Below, one piece after another: positions 54,423 through 63,842 of a stretch of 64,000 bases of DNA. Both the position numbers and the translations under genes were made by a program. The stretch spans positions 744,001 through 808,000 of the forward strand of contig NZ_CP117268.1 in NCBI RefSeq assembly GCF_007000325.2, read 5' to 3'. Source of the stretch: Rhizobium rhododendri. GTDB taxonomy: Bacteria > Pseudomonadota > Alphaproteobacteria > Rhizobiales > Rhizobiaceae. Each line of letters opens with the position of its first letter. The first letter of the stretch is position 1. The notes beneath the pieces were generated by a model, which saw nothing but the letters and a program-made list of their open reading frames with translations, searched no databases and was not told the DNA's origin.

Positions 54423-55844
54423 TTGCAGCTCAGTGAATATAGAACTTACGATGCGACGGGACTGGCAGAACTTGTGGCGAAAGGCGATGTCCTGCCGACC
54501 GAACTGCTTGAAACCGCGCTCAAAGGAACGGCGGCGACCAATGATGCGTTGAATGCGGTGGTCGCAACCTTTGAAGACGAAGCACGCCGCTTCATCAAGG
54601 AAGAATTGGGCGAGGGGCCATTCAAGGGCGTGCCTTTTGTCCTTAAGGATCTTACGGCGCATTATGCAGGCCAGCCGACGGGTGCCGGATGGCCACCGCG
54701 CAAGGATGTCAAGCCGAAAAAAGATAGTGAACTGGTCAGCCGTTACAAGAAAGCCGGTCTCGTGACCTTTGCCAAGACGGCCGTACCGGAACTGGCAATG
54801 GATTGGACGACGCGCTCGCGAGCCCATGGCGTCACCAACAATCCTTGGAATACTGGCAGAACGGCCGGCACGTCCAGCGGCGGGACAGCTGCAGCCGTTG
54901 CCGCAGGCATCGTGCCGATGGGCCACGGCAATGACGGCGGCGGTTCGATCCGCGTGCCCTCTTCGGTTTGCGGATGTTTTGGCATGAAGCCCAGCAGGGG
55001 CCGCAATCCCGTTGCGCCCTCGGGCAGCACATGGCAGGGCATGCTTGTGGAGCACGCGCTCACCCGCTCCGTCCGGGACAGTGCTGCACTGTTGGATGCG
55101 ACGGCAGGACCCTATCAGGGCCAGTTCTTCAACAGCCCCGCCGGCTGCAATTTTGCCGCCGAGGTGGGCCGAGATCCCGGCAAGCTGAAAATTGGTGTCT
55201 CGACCCGAGCACCTTACGGCGCGGCTACCCATGCCGACTGCAAGGCTGCAGTCGCGGAAACCGTCAAGTTGCTCGAAAGCCTCGGCCACGAATGCGAGCC
55301 TTTCGATATCAATCTGCCGCAGGACGGGTGGAGCGCGTTCGAGACTTTCATTCTTGCGGAGTATGCGACAGACATGCGCCTGGAGGAAAGCTTCATCGGC
55401 CGAAAGCTGGCGCAGGATGATTTCCCACAGATGCTCTGGGACATGATCGATGCCGGAAACCGCATCAGCGCCGTCGATGTCAACGTGGCCACGACGCGCC
55501 TGCACGAGGTGGCGTCCGCCGTTTCCTCGACATTCCAGACATACGACGTTTTCCTGTCGCCGACGCTTGCCCAGCCGCCCCTACCACATGCGGCATTTCC
55601 CGCATCGACATCAATGCGCGGCCACTACGAATTCTACCTTTCGTGGATGCCCTACACGCATATCTTCAACGTCAACGGTTCGCCAGCAATGTCGGTGCCG
55701 TTGGTATGGAATGCGGAGGGCCTGCCGATCGGCGTGCAATTCGCAGCGGCGCCGGCGGCCGAAGGTCTGCTGTTCAGGCTGGCTTCTCAGTTGGAGGTTG
55801 CCCGCCCCTGGAAGAACAGGCGACCGCAGATTTCAGTCGCGTGA
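54423..55844 (+). CDS. Amidase-signature family amidase
   Basis: This 473-residue amidase-signature enzyme hydrolyses an amide to acid and ammonia with a Ser-cisSer-Lys triad. The lysine lies in PFVLKDLTAHYAG, the cis-serine in GRTAGTSSGGTAAAVAAG and the nucleophile in NDGGGSIRVPSSV. Translation very probably starts at TTG 54423: GGAG lies 8 bases upstream and the family-like N-terminus starts there (QLSEYRTYDATGLAELV). The open frame extends far upstream into the regulator on the other strand. It is the first gene of an operon with a dipeptide-type importer, so its substrate may be the imported compound. Confidence 0.88.
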   Translation: MQLSEYRTYDATGLAELVAKGDVLPTELLETALKGTAATNDALNAVVATFEDEARRFIKEELGEGPFKGVPFVLKDLTAHYAGQPTGAGWPPRKDVKPKKDSELVSRYKKAGLVTFAKTAVPELAMDWTTRSRAHGVTNNPWNTGRTAGTSSGGTAAAVAAGIVPMGHGNDGGGSIRVPSSVCGCFGMKPSRGRNPVAPSGSTWQGMLVEHALTRSVRDSAALLDATAGPYQGQFFNSPAGCNFAAEVGRDPGKLKIGVSTRAPYGAATHADCKAAVAETVKLLESLGHECEPFDINLPQDGWSAFETFILAEYATDMRLEESFIGRKLAQDDFPQMLWDMIDAGNRISAVDVNVATTRLHEVASAVSSTFQTYDVFLSPTLAQPPLPHAAFPASTSMRGHYEFYLSWMPYTHIFNVNGSPAMSVPLVWNAEGLPIGVQFAAAPAAEGLLFRLASQLEVARPWKNRRPQISVA

Positions 55845-55876
55845 AAGAGTAAGAAAATCAATAGAGGGAACGAAGC

Positions 55877-57427
55877 ATGATGAATAGACAAACGAAAACA
55901 CTGCTTGCCCGCAGTGGCGCGGCCACGGTCGCGCTTGCGGCTGTTCTGACCGGCTTCTCTGCGGGAGCCGCCAACCTTACGGTTGCGCGCTCCGTCGATG
56001 CCGACAGCCTCGATCCGCAAAAGGCGAGCACGACGCAGTCCCTGCAGATCACCAACCTCATCTTCGACACACTGTTGACGATGGCGAAGGATGGCTCCGT
56101 TCATCCGGGCCTTGCGAGTGCGTGGACCATGGCTCCGGACGGGAAATCATACGATTTCACGATCCGCGATGGTATCAAGTGCCATGACGGCAGTACCTTC
56201 GACGCAACGGCTGCCAAGGCGAGCCTGGACCGCGCGCTGGATCCGGCCACCATCAACCCCAATCTGTCCGCCTGGGGGCCGATCACGAAGACCAGCGTGG
56301 ATGGCAAGGTCCTGAAGGTGACGCTTTCGCAGCCTTATGGCCCCTTCACCTCATTCCTGACCAGCATACAGGCGTCGTTCATCTGCCCATCATCGGTATC
56401 GGGCAAGGAATTCAAGCCGATCGGAACCGGACCCTTCAAGCTCGTCAGCTGGACCCGGAACGACAGGATCCAGCTCGAAGCAAATGCCGACTACAAGAAC
56501 GTCAACCCGCTTATCGAAAATCCCGGCAAGCCGCATATCGAAAAGCTAACGCTCAAGGTCATTCCGGAGGCTGTGGCCCGCATGGCAGCGCTGCGCTCGG
56601 GCGAGGTCGACATGGTCGAACCTTCCCTGGAGGAAGCCGGTGACCTGAAAGCGGACAAAAACTTCAAGGTCTATGCTGCGGATCTCTCGGGCCAGCAGAT
56701 GCTCGCTGCCTTCACCTGGAAGATCAAGCCGCTCGACAATCCCGACATCCGCAAGGCGATCGGCATGGCGATGAACCGCGATGCTTACGCGTCCATTGCC
56801 TTTGAAGGCCTGGTCAACACGGACAATTGCCCGGTCGCGCCGAACCTGTTTTCGACGGATGAGGCTCTGTGCGCAACCTGGGGCGTGAAGTACGATCCGG
56901 AGGCCGCAAAGGCGCTTATGGCAAAGGCCGGCTACACGCCCGAAAAGCCGCTGAAGCTGAAATTGCTTGTTCACAAGCTGCCGGGCTGGGACCAGATGCA
57001 CCAGATCATGCAGCAGGATCTGGCTGCCATCGGCGTCCAGGCGGATATCGAGACCCGCGAAGTTGCTGCTTTCTTCGACTACATGAAGGGCGTCAACGAC
57101 CGTACGGACGGCGAACCGGCCGTTTGGACGATGGGCATGTCGGGTGTCGATCCCGACTACCTCTACTTCCTGTGGAAGCGTCCCGGCTTCGTCAACATGG
57201 GCATCAATGCCGATGTCGACTCCATGCTGGAGCAGCAGCGTCAGCTTTCTGGCGATGCCCGTGCAGCCAAGATCCATGATATCGAGAAGTACCTGATGGA
57301 AAACGCCTATGCCATTCCTCTGCTCTCGCCGGGCTGGGGCTGGCTGATGGCTTCGACATCGAAGGTCGATGGCTTCAAGATGGGTTTCATGGTGTCGCTT
57401 CTCTTCAATGACGTAACCGTCAAGTAA
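55877..57427 (+). CDS. Dipeptide/oligopeptide-type ABC binding protein
   Basis: This 516-residue family-5 solute-binding protein has a Sec signal (GAATVALAAVLTGFSAGA), the conserved start of the mature domain (LTVARSVDADSLDPQKASTT) and the motif FTIRDGIKCHDGSTFDA typical of peptide-binding proteins. IGTGPFKLVSWTRNDRI is also characteristic. It lies 32 bases after the amidase. The ligand may be a peptide, an opine or an amide. Confidence 0.9.
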   Translation: MMNRQTKTLLARSGAATVALAAVLTGFSAGAANLTVARSVDADSLDPQKASTTQSLQITNLIFDTLLTMAKDGSVHPGLASAWTMAPDGKSYDFTIRDGIKCHDGSTFDATAAKASLDRALDPATINPNLSAWGPITKTSVDGKVLKVTLSQPYGPFTSFLTSIQASFICPSSVSGKEFKPIGTGPFKLVSWTRNDRIQLEANADYKNVNPLIENPGKPHIEKLTLKVIPEAVARMAALRSGEVDMVEPSLEEAGDLKADKNFKVYAADLSGQQMLAAFTWKIKPLDNPDIRKAIGMAMNRDAYASIAFEGLVNTDNCPVAPNLFSTDEALCATWGVKYDPEAAKALMAKAGYTPEKPLKLKLLVHKLPGWDQMHQIMQQDLAAIGVQADIETREVAAFFDYMKGVNDRTDGEPAVWTMGMSGVDPDYLYFLWKRPGFVNMGINADVDSMLEQQRQLSGDARAAKIHDIEKYLMENAYAIPLLSPGWGWLMASTSKVDGFKMGFMVSLLFNDVTVK

Positions 57428-57487
57428 CGACATGACGGGCGCTGCTCCGGTTAGCCCGGGGCAGCATTCCCATACAGATAGGTTCGA

Positions 57488-58411
57488 ATGCTCGCTCTCA
57501 TTTTAAAAAGGCTTCTGATAGCGCTGGCGACGGTCGTTGTGGTGATTGTCCTTTCCGGAATTCTCATCCACATCGTTCCGGGCGATCCTGTGACGGCGAT
57601 GATGGCGCAATCCGTGACCGCGACACCGGAGGCCATGGCTGAAATGCGCTCGCGGCTCGGGCTCGATCTGCCGGTCTGGCAGCAGGTGGCGCTCTATACC
57701 TTGCACGTCTTCCAGGGCGATCTCGGAACCACGATCCGCGGCAACGAACCAGTGGCCCGACTTTTGCTGCAGCGGTTGCCGAACACTTTCTCGCTTGCCG
57801 TTTCGGGTCTTCTGGTGGCGCTTGCGATCGGCATACCGCTCGGATTTCTTGCTGCAATCAATCGCGGAAAGCTGACAGATACGGCTGTCATGGTTGTCGC
57901 CGTTCTCGGCGTCTCGATCCCCGGCTTCTGGCTCGGGCTTATCATGATGCAGGTGTTCTCACTCAAGCTGGGCTGGTTACCGGTTGCCGGCTCGGGCTTT
58001 CGCAACATCATTCTGCCGGCATTGACGCTTGGTCTCACCTACTGCGCGCTGGTTGCGCGCATGACACGCTCCGCTCTCGTCGAGGTCCTGGCTGAAGACT
58101 ATATCCGCACCGCCCGCGCACGTGGGCTGCGCGAGCGCCAGGTGCTTCTCGTTCACGCCTTGAAGCCGGCGCTGATCAGCATCGTGACAGTTGTCGGGCT
58201 GGTCTTTGCCTATCTTCTCGGGGGGCAGGTGATCATTGAGAATGTATTCTCGTGGAACGGTATCGGCAGGCTCGCTGTGCAGGCAATGCTCGAGCGTGAC
58301 TATCCGATGATCCAGGGGTTCATCGTCGTCTTCGCCAGCTCGGTCGTCATTGTTTCGATGCTGATCGACATTCTGTACGGCTTTCTCGATCCACGCATGA
58401 GGCAAAGATGA
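57488..58411 (+). CDS. ABC permease, DppB type
   Basis: This 307-residue permease has an N-terminal first membrane segment (LLIALATVVVVIVLSGILIH), the DppB-type periplasmic motif IVPGDPVTAMMAQ and the coupling loop EVLAEDYIRTARARGLRERQV. Its stop overlaps the start of the next permease gene (ATGA). It forms the channel with the following subunit. Confidence 0.92.
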   Translation: MLALILKRLLIALATVVVVIVLSGILIHIVPGDPVTAMMAQSVTATPEAMAEMRSRLGLDLPVWQQVALYTLHVFQGDLGTTIRGNEPVARLLLQRLPNTFSLAVSGLLVALAIGIPLGFLAAINRGKLTDTAVMVVAVLGVSIPGFWLGLIMMQVFSLKLGWLPVAGSGFRNIILPALTLGLTYCALVARMTRSALVEVLAEDYIRTARARGLRERQVLLVHALKPALISIVTVVGLVFAYLLGGQVIIENVFSWNGIGRLAVQAMLERDYPMIQGFIVVFASSVVIVSMLIDILYGFLDPRMRQR

Positions 58412-59256
58412 GCGCTGTAGCAACAAGACGCGTCTTACGCCGCAGATTGCCTTTGAGCGTAATATTAGGAGTAGCGCTCGCCCTGGTCATAGTCATCCTC
58501 TCCTTGGTGTCATCGTATGTGGCTCCTTTCGACCCTATGAGAATGGCTGCAGGACCGCGCTTATCCGCGCCATCGATCGCTCATCCTTTCGGAACGGACG
58601 AGTTCGGCCGCGATCTGCTCAGCCGCGTGCTGCTGGGCGGCCGCCTGTCACTTGGGATCGGGTTTACCGCCGTTCTCAGCGGCATTGTCATCGGCGGCCT
58701 CATCGGTCTCGTCGCCGCCTTCGGCGGTCGGTTGATCGAAGCGTGCCTTCTGCGCCTCATCGATGTCCTGTACTCATTTCCGGATACGCTGATCGCGCTT
58801 GCCCTGGTTGCCTTTCTCGGACCGGGTATCGAGAACGCCACCCTGGCGATTGCCATAAGCCTTGTTCCCTTCTATGCCCGCGTGACCTACGGGCTCGCAG
58901 CAGCCGAGCGCGCAAAACCCTACATTGAGGCGGCAAGGCTTGCGGGCACGCGATCCGGACGTTTGGTTCGCGTCCATGTGATGCCGAATATCCTGCAAAG
59001 CATGATCGTCATGGCGACGCTCGGTTTTTCTTCCGCCATCCTTTCGGCGGCTGGGCTTTCCTTCCTGGGTCTCGGCGTGCAGCCGCCCTCGCCGGAATGG
59101 GGTGCGATCCTGGCATCGGGCCGCAACTACATCACAAAGGCTCCTTGGATCCTCATCTTCCCGGGACTTGCCATCTGCCTGACCGTCCTCTCCTTCAATC
59201 TGATCGGTGACAGCCTTAGGGACCTGATCGATCCACGCCGAAAGGTGCGGTCATGA
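58408..59256 (+). CDS. ABC permease, DppC type
   Basis: This 282-residue permease of the DppC type has the conserved HPFGTDEFGRDLLSRVLLGGR after the first membrane segment and the coupling loop RAKPYIEAARLAGTRSGRLV. The C-terminal SFNLIGDSLRDLIDPR is family-typical. Start and stop both overlap neighbouring genes by 4 bases. Confidence 0.92.
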   Translation: MSAVATRRVLRRRLPLSVILGVALALVIVILSLVSSYVAPFDPMRMAAGPRLSAPSIAHPFGTDEFGRDLLSRVLLGGRLSLGIGFTAVLSGIVIGGLIGLVAAFGGRLIEACLLRLIDVLYSFPDTLIALALVAFLGPGIENATLAIAISLVPFYARVTYGLAAAERAKPYIEAARLAGTRSGRLVRVHVMPNILQSMIVMATLGFSSAILSAAGLSFLGLGVQPPSPEWGAILASGRNYITKAPWILIFPGLAICLTVLSFNLIGDSLRDLIDPRRKVRS

Positions 59257-60086
59257 CGAAACCTTTCCTAAGCGTCCGCGACCTCAGGGTCACCTTTCCC
59301 ACCGCCGCGGGCTCGTTTGCGGCCGTGGACACTATTGGTTTCGAGGTTGCCAGGGGTGAAATCCTGGCACTTGTCGGCGAGTCCGGCAGCGGCAAGAGCA
59401 TGACGTCACTTTCCATCATGCGCCTTCTACCCGAAGCAGCAACGATGACGGGGTCGATCGAAATCGACGGCCAGGATATCGCCCGCTTGAAACGCCACGA
59501 AATCGAGGATGTGCGTGGTGCAAAGATCGGAATGATCTTCCAGGAACCGATGACGTCGCTCAATCCGGTCTTGACGATTGGCCGGCAGATGTCGGAGGGG
59601 CTCATGCGCCACTGCAATACGCCGCGCCGCCAGGCGATCGAAGAGGCCGTCGCCGCCCTTGAGGATGTCCGCATTCCAGATGCCCGCAAAATGCTTGGCC
59701 AATATCCCCACCAGCTCTCCGGGGGCATGCGCCAGCGCGTTATGATCGCCGCCGCGCTGACCCTCAAGCCAGGCGTGCTGATCGCCGACGAGCCGACAAC
59801 GGCGCTCGACGTGACCGTGCAGGCGCAGGTGCTCGATCTTCTCGTCGATCTCAAGCTGCGCCACGGTTCCGGCATTCTGCTCATCACCCACGATATAGGC
59901 GTCGTCGCCGAAACTGCCGATCGCGTCGCGGTCATGCGAGGTGGCCGCATCCTCGAAAGCGGGCCCGTGGAACAGATACTGTCGTCGCCGACGCACGAAT
60001 ATACGAAGTCGATGCTCGCTTCGCACCTGACCGTCGAAAGGGCGATGCGCCAGCGCCGGGAAAAGACGAGGGTGGTAACCCCATGA
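59253..60086 (+). CDS. ABC ATPase, DppD type
   Basis: This 277-residue ATPase of the oligopeptide transporter group has Walker A VGESGSGKSMTSLS, signature LSGGMRQRVMIAAAL and Walker B VLIADEPTTALDVTVQAQ. The GMIFQEPMTSLNPVLTIG segment is the Q-loop. Its C-terminus is somewhat shorter than usual and appears to lack the cysteine-rich tail seen in many DppD proteins. It overlaps both neighbours. Confidence 0.92.
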   Translation: MTKPFLSVRDLRVTFPTAAGSFAAVDTIGFEVARGEILALVGESGSGKSMTSLSIMRLLPEAATMTGSIEIDGQDIARLKRHEIEDVRGAKIGMIFQEPMTSLNPVLTIGRQMSEGLMRHCNTPRRQAIEEAVAALEDVRIPDARKMLGQYPHQLSGGMRQRVMIAAALTLKPGVLIADEPTTALDVTVQAQVLDLLVDLKLRHGSGILLITHDIGVVAETADRVAVMRGGRILESGPVEQILSSPTHEYTKSMLASHLTVERAMRQRREKTRVVTP

Positions 60087-60988
60087 CCAAAGCACCAATC
60101 CTCGCGCTGGAGAACATTACCAAGGTTTTTTCGGCCGGTGGCCGGCAGGTGAGAGCGCTCAGCGGCGTTTCCCTCAGTCTGCAGCACGGCGAGACGCTAG
60201 GCGTCATTGGTGAAAGTGGTTCGGGGAAATCCACACTCGGCCGTATTGCTGTCGGGCTTGAAACAGCCGGTGAAGGTCGCCTACGCATCGAGGGGACGGA
60301 TGTTGCTGGACTTTCGGTGCCGCAGCGCCGGGACGCTATGCGGCACTGCCAGATGATTTTTCAGGACCCCTATTCCTCTCTTAATCCGAAGCTCAAAATT
60401 GGCCGTCAGATCGGTGAGGGAATCTATGCCACCGGCATATCCACCTGGAAGGAGATTGACGGCCGCGTTGCAGACCTCCTGGAAAAGGTGGGTCTCAAAC
60501 GGGAGCACGCGGATCGCTATCCCCACGAGTTTTCAGGAGGGCAGCGCCAGCGTATAGCGATTGCACGCGCTCTTGCGCCCGGGCCGCGCGTGGTCGTCGC
60601 CGACGAGCCGGTCTCGGCCCTTGATGTCAGCGTCCAAGCACAAATACTGGATCTTCTTGCGGAACTGCAAAGCGACAGCCAGCTTTCGTACCTTTTCATA
60701 TCGCATGACATGGCCGTCGTCGCTCATCTCTGCGACAGGATAGCCGTCATGCATCGCGGCCGAATCGTGGAGCACGGGTCGACCGAAGCGATCGTCGAAA
60801 ACGCGCAGCACCCTTATACGAAGAGCCTTCTCGAAGCCGTTCCCCGCCTTGGGCGCCGGCGCAGTGGCGAGCGACGAATGATTCCTACACTTCCGGAACA
60901 CGGCGACGAGGATAAGTTCGAGCCTGTGTCGGCCGGCCATTGGGTTGCGAGACCCATCAGCGGCAGCGCCGAAGCCACGAAAGGCTAG
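60083..60988 (+). CDS. ABC ATPase, DppF type
   Basis: This 301-residue ATPase has Walker A IGESGSGKSTLGRIAVGL, Q-loop MIFQDPYSSLNPKLKIG, signature FSGGQRQRIAIARAL and Walker B VVADEPVSALDVSVQAQ. It is the last gene of the operon and forms the heterodimeric motor with the DppD-type subunit. No clear terminator was seen in 60989-61197. Confidence 0.92.
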   Translation: MTKAPILALENITKVFSAGGRQVRALSGVSLSLQHGETLGVIGESGSGKSTLGRIAVGLETAGEGRLRIEGTDVAGLSVPQRRDAMRHCQMIFQDPYSSLNPKLKIGRQIGEGIYATGISTWKEIDGRVADLLEKVGLKREHADRYPHEFSGGQRQRIAIARALAPGPRVVVADEPVSALDVSVQAQILDLLAELQSDSQLSYLFISHDMAVVAHLCDRIAVMHRGRIVEHGSTEAIVENAQHPYTKSLLEAVPRLGRRRSGERRMIPTLPEHGDEDKFEPVSAGHWVARPISGSAEATKG

Positions 60989-61197
60989 CATTGGTCGGAT
61001 TCATCCAGAGGGCGCAGGTGGCATCAACTGCGGTTTGCTGAACACCACGATCTAAGTCCTCTAACAAATCTCGTTGTATCAGCGATTAGTGGCGTGAAGA
61101 ACTTCCGTCGGCTATTCGTATCCCTTCAAGATCGAAAGGACTGCCGGCTATCAAGTCATAGCTCTTGGGTGAGCGACCCCTTATCGATCGGCCTCGT

Positions 61198-61880
61198 ATG
61201 CGTTTCGTTCGTTTCAAACTGGTTGGCCCGACTATTCTCGGTGTGGCTGTCCTGATCGCCGGTATGGCCGCCATTTCATACTTCGGAGTGAGGCGGCTAG
61301 ATGCGGAAACCCGGCGACGGCAGGAAATGTTGGTCGAACGGAACGTCTCTATCTGGATCAGCGAGGTTGAATTTTCCCTGACTGCCTGGACGGTCTGGGA
61401 CGAGGCGATCGCCAATCTCGACAATGTGTTCGATCGCTCATGGACTGACCGCAACATCGGCGCATCTTTGATCGGTACATCGCGTACACGTGCGGTCATC
61501 GTGCTAGATGCCACCGATAAGATCATCTATTCTAAGACGGATGAGACCGTGCAGGGTCTGTCGTATTTCGTCAGGGGGCCATCGGCGATCTCAAAGGACG
61601 CGGCTGAGCTGGTGAAAGGCGTTCGCATAAAAGAGCAGCAGCCCAAGCACCCGGGATTCCTCAACCGATTGCGGTAAGCCGGATCATGGTCATCGGCGAC
61701 GAATCTGTTCTGCTTGCTGCCAGCCTGTTTCAACCGGACTTCGGGACGTCGAAGCCCAAGGGACCGCGTGGACCCACAGCCCGTGCGCCAGTCTGCTGAC
61801 ACATCTTTAACGTCTTGTTTGACCAAAGAAATCGTTGCGAACTTGATGGGAAGGCGGTTCAATTCCTTTCAAGCGCATAG
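61198..61880 (+). pseudogene. CHASE4-domain signalling protein, truncated remnant
   Basis: The frame from ATG 61198 encodes a membrane segment (FKLVGPTILGVAVLIAGMAA) and the start of a CHASE4 sensory domain (MLVERNVSIWISEVEFSLTA, WTVWDEAIANLDNVFDRSW). It stops at 61677. Further CHASE4-like sequence (MVIGDESVLLAASLFQPDFG) continues in the next stretch after a TAA. The GGDEF/EAL part expected downstream is missing. This looks like the N-terminal remnant of a cyclic-di-GMP enzyme. Confidence 0.7.
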
Positions 61881-61954
61881 ATTTTGACTGAACGGCAGCA
61901 ACCGCCCAACGCCCCAAGCCCGTTGCGCAATATCCCTCTTACAATCAGGTCGGC

Positions 61955-62131
61955 TTATCGCCGGGCCGGATCCAGTTTGGGTAGAGACATTGCGTGAGCA
62001 GCGGCTTCTCCAGAGTAGGGGAAATCATCAACAAGTTGGCGATCTCCGTCGAAGACCTTGAAAACGGGACCGTTCGCCTCCACAATCTTGTAACCGTTAA
62101 CGTATTCGAACTGTGGCGTTTTCCAACCCAT
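61955..62131 (-). CDS. Small hypothetical protein
   Basis: This 58-residue frame begins MGWKTPQFEYVNGYKIVEAN and includes VFKVFDGDRQLVDDFPYSGEA. The composition looks like a real small soluble protein with alternating strands, and similar short proteins occur in rhizobia as I recall. The ribosome-binding site is weak (GAGA-like). No function is assigned. Confidence 0.45.
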   Translation of the reverse strand: MGWKTPQFEYVNGYKIVEANGPVFKVFDGDRQLVDDFPYSGEAAAHAMSLPKLDPARR

Positions 62132-62231
62132 CTTAGTCTCTCTTGTTGGAGCCAAATTTTGGTGGCTTTGGGAATCAAGGCTCATTGCTTTGAGTGCCGA
62201 ACGCAGCTCGGCGCAAGTGGGAAGGCTGGCC

Positions 62232-62555
62232 TCAGGCCCGGAATTTGCTCCGTAGTGCAGCAGAGAGAATGGCGGTCATAAGACCAGGAAACTTGGTCTC
62301 AAGGTCGTCCAGTCGCAATGATATGATCCGTTGCGTGCCTTCAACCCTGGTTGAGGTGATACCGGCTTCCCGCAATCGCGCATAGTGATAGGTAAGATTA
62401 GTCTTCGAACCAAACTCCGAAAAGCCAGAGCAGTTTCCTTCGCCTAACTCAACAAGCCGCAGGACTATATCGCGTCGTGTCGGGTCGCTCATTGCGTCGA
62501 GCACCGTCGATAGGTCGATCTGTTCGATCGTGGGGTGATAGATTTCCTTAGCCAT
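62232..62555 (-). CDS. ArsR-like winged-helix regulator
   Basis: This 107-residue protein has an ArsR-type winged helix: VLDAMSDPTRRDIVLRLVELGE, SKTNLTYHYARLREAGI (recognition helix) and TRVEGTQRIISLRLDDLE (wing). No metal-binding cysteine pair was noticed, so it may sense something other than metals. It is divergent from an MFS gene with operator-like palindromes between them, and is the probable repressor of that pump. Confidence 0.85.
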   Translation of the reverse strand: MAKEIYHPTIEQIDLSTVLDAMSDPTRRDIVLRLVELGEGNCSGFSEFGSKTNLTYHYARLREAGITSTRVEGTQRIISLRLDDLETKFPGLMTAILSAALRSKFRA

Positions 62556-62585
62556 GGGTCCATGATAGCGTCCGTCATCTCTTAA

Positions 62586-62651
62586 TTCAATGGTTGCTGA
62601 ACTACTTGACATCAAAGCCTCGTGAGGCGCATATATTCAATAGTTATTGAA
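62586..62651 (+). promoter_or_regulatory. Divergent promoter/operator region of the ArsR-MFS pair
   Basis: Two related sites are present: TTCAATGGTTGCTGAA (62586-62601) and the near-perfect palindrome TTCAATAGTTATTGAA (62636-62651, 7-bp arms). Between them lie TTGACA (62606-62611), a good -35, and a perfect palindrome GCCTCGTGAGGC (62617-62628) that falls in the spacer before the AT-rich -10 region (GCATATATT). Binding here would block transcription of the MFS gene. Confidence 0.6.
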
Positions 62652-62669
62652 CATTGGAATTATTGTATC

Positions 62670-63842
62670 ATGTATTGTAATTTGATCTGGCTGGCTCTTG
62701 GAGCGTTCGCGATCGGCACCGAAGGGTTCATGATCTCGGGAATTCTTCCAGGAATGGCGCGTGATCTGGACGTGTCGGTTGCCAAGGCCGGACAGTTGGT
62801 CACGATTTTCGCATTTGCTTATGCGGTTGGGTCGCCACTCATCGCCGTTGCGACCGCCAACGTTCCGCGAAAAGCACTTCTGATTGGCGCGATGGCCGCG
62901 TTTACCCTGTCCAATCTGGCGGCTGCGTTTGCACCCGGTTATACAGCGCTTGCCGTTGCTCGCGTCCTGCTAGCGCTTTCGGCCGGGACATTCATGCCAG
63001 CCTCGGCCGGTTACGCTTCTATGACCATCGCACCGAATCGACGTGGCCGTGCGCTATCGTTCATATATAGCGGGATGACGATTGCGCTTGTGCTAGGGGT
63101 CCCCATGGGAACGCTGATCGCAGCCCGGTTCGATTGGCGCGCGACGTTCATGGGTGTCGCTGCTCTCAGTGCACTCGCTCTGGTGGGTATCATCGCCAGG
63201 TTGCCGGGTTCGCCAAGCCCGCCACCTATCAGCCTTAGCCGGCGGTTGGCTGTTGCCCGGCGGCCCGATGTTCTGGCGGTGCTGGTGTTGACGGTCCTCG
63301 TCCTAATCGGCGCGTTTGCGGTCAACACCTACTTCGGCGCCTATCTTGAAAGCGTGTTTAAGATATCGCCGCAGGGCGTGGCGCTGACACTATTTGTCCT
63401 TGGCGTGGCTGCCGCGGTGGGTAACACTATCGGCGGACATGTTGCCGACCGCTGGGATAAGCGCCAATTTCTAATTCTGGCCACAGCGATGATGGTCCTA
63501 TCCTTTGCTGCGCTATCACTGCTTGCCGCCTTCGCTCCTGCGGGATGGGCATTCTGCGGTGTAATCGGCGCTATCACGGTCTGGGCGCTTTTCGGTTGGT
63601 CGCTACCGGCAGTGCAACAGGTCAGACTTTTGATGATCGATCCGCACCTGGCGCCGGTGACACTGTCGTTGAACTCCTCGGCTATTTATCTTGGGGCAGC
63701 AATCGGTGCGGTATTGGGAGCGGCGACGGTCCAATGGACCTCCTTGGCGATGATCGGCCTGGTGGGTGCAATTTGTGAGCTGTTTGCTTTAGGGTTTCTT
63801 CTGCTTGGGAGACGCGGGGAGCAAGTGATCGTGCCGACATGA
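62670..63842 (+). CDS. MFS transporter, DHA1 type
   Basis: This 390-residue major facilitator starts with the AraJ/YdhP-like first segment (LALGAFAIGTEGFMISGILP, with the GTEGF motif). Other features are VARVLLALSAGTFMPASAGY and GGHVADRWDKRQ (motif A in the second half). The ATG at 62670 is preferred over an upstream in-frame GTG because the membrane segment begins straight after it. Substrate unknown. Confidence 0.88.
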   Translation: MYCNLIWLALGAFAIGTEGFMISGILPGMARDLDVSVAKAGQLVTIFAFAYAVGSPLIAVATANVPRKALLIGAMAAFTLSNLAAAFAPGYTALAVARVLLALSAGTFMPASAGYASMTIAPNRRGRALSFIYSGMTIALVLGVPMGTLIAARFDWRATFMGVAALSALALVGIIARLPGSPSPPPISLSRRLAVARRPDVLAVLVLTVLVLIGAFAVNTYFGAYLESVFKISPQGVALTLFVLGVAAAVGNTIGGHVADRWDKRQFLILATAMMVLSFAALSLLAAFAPAGWAFCGVIGAITVWALFGWSLPAVQQVRLLMIDPHLAPVTLSLNSSAIYLGAAIGAVLGAATVQWTSLAMIGLVGAICELFALGFLLLGRRGEQVIVPT

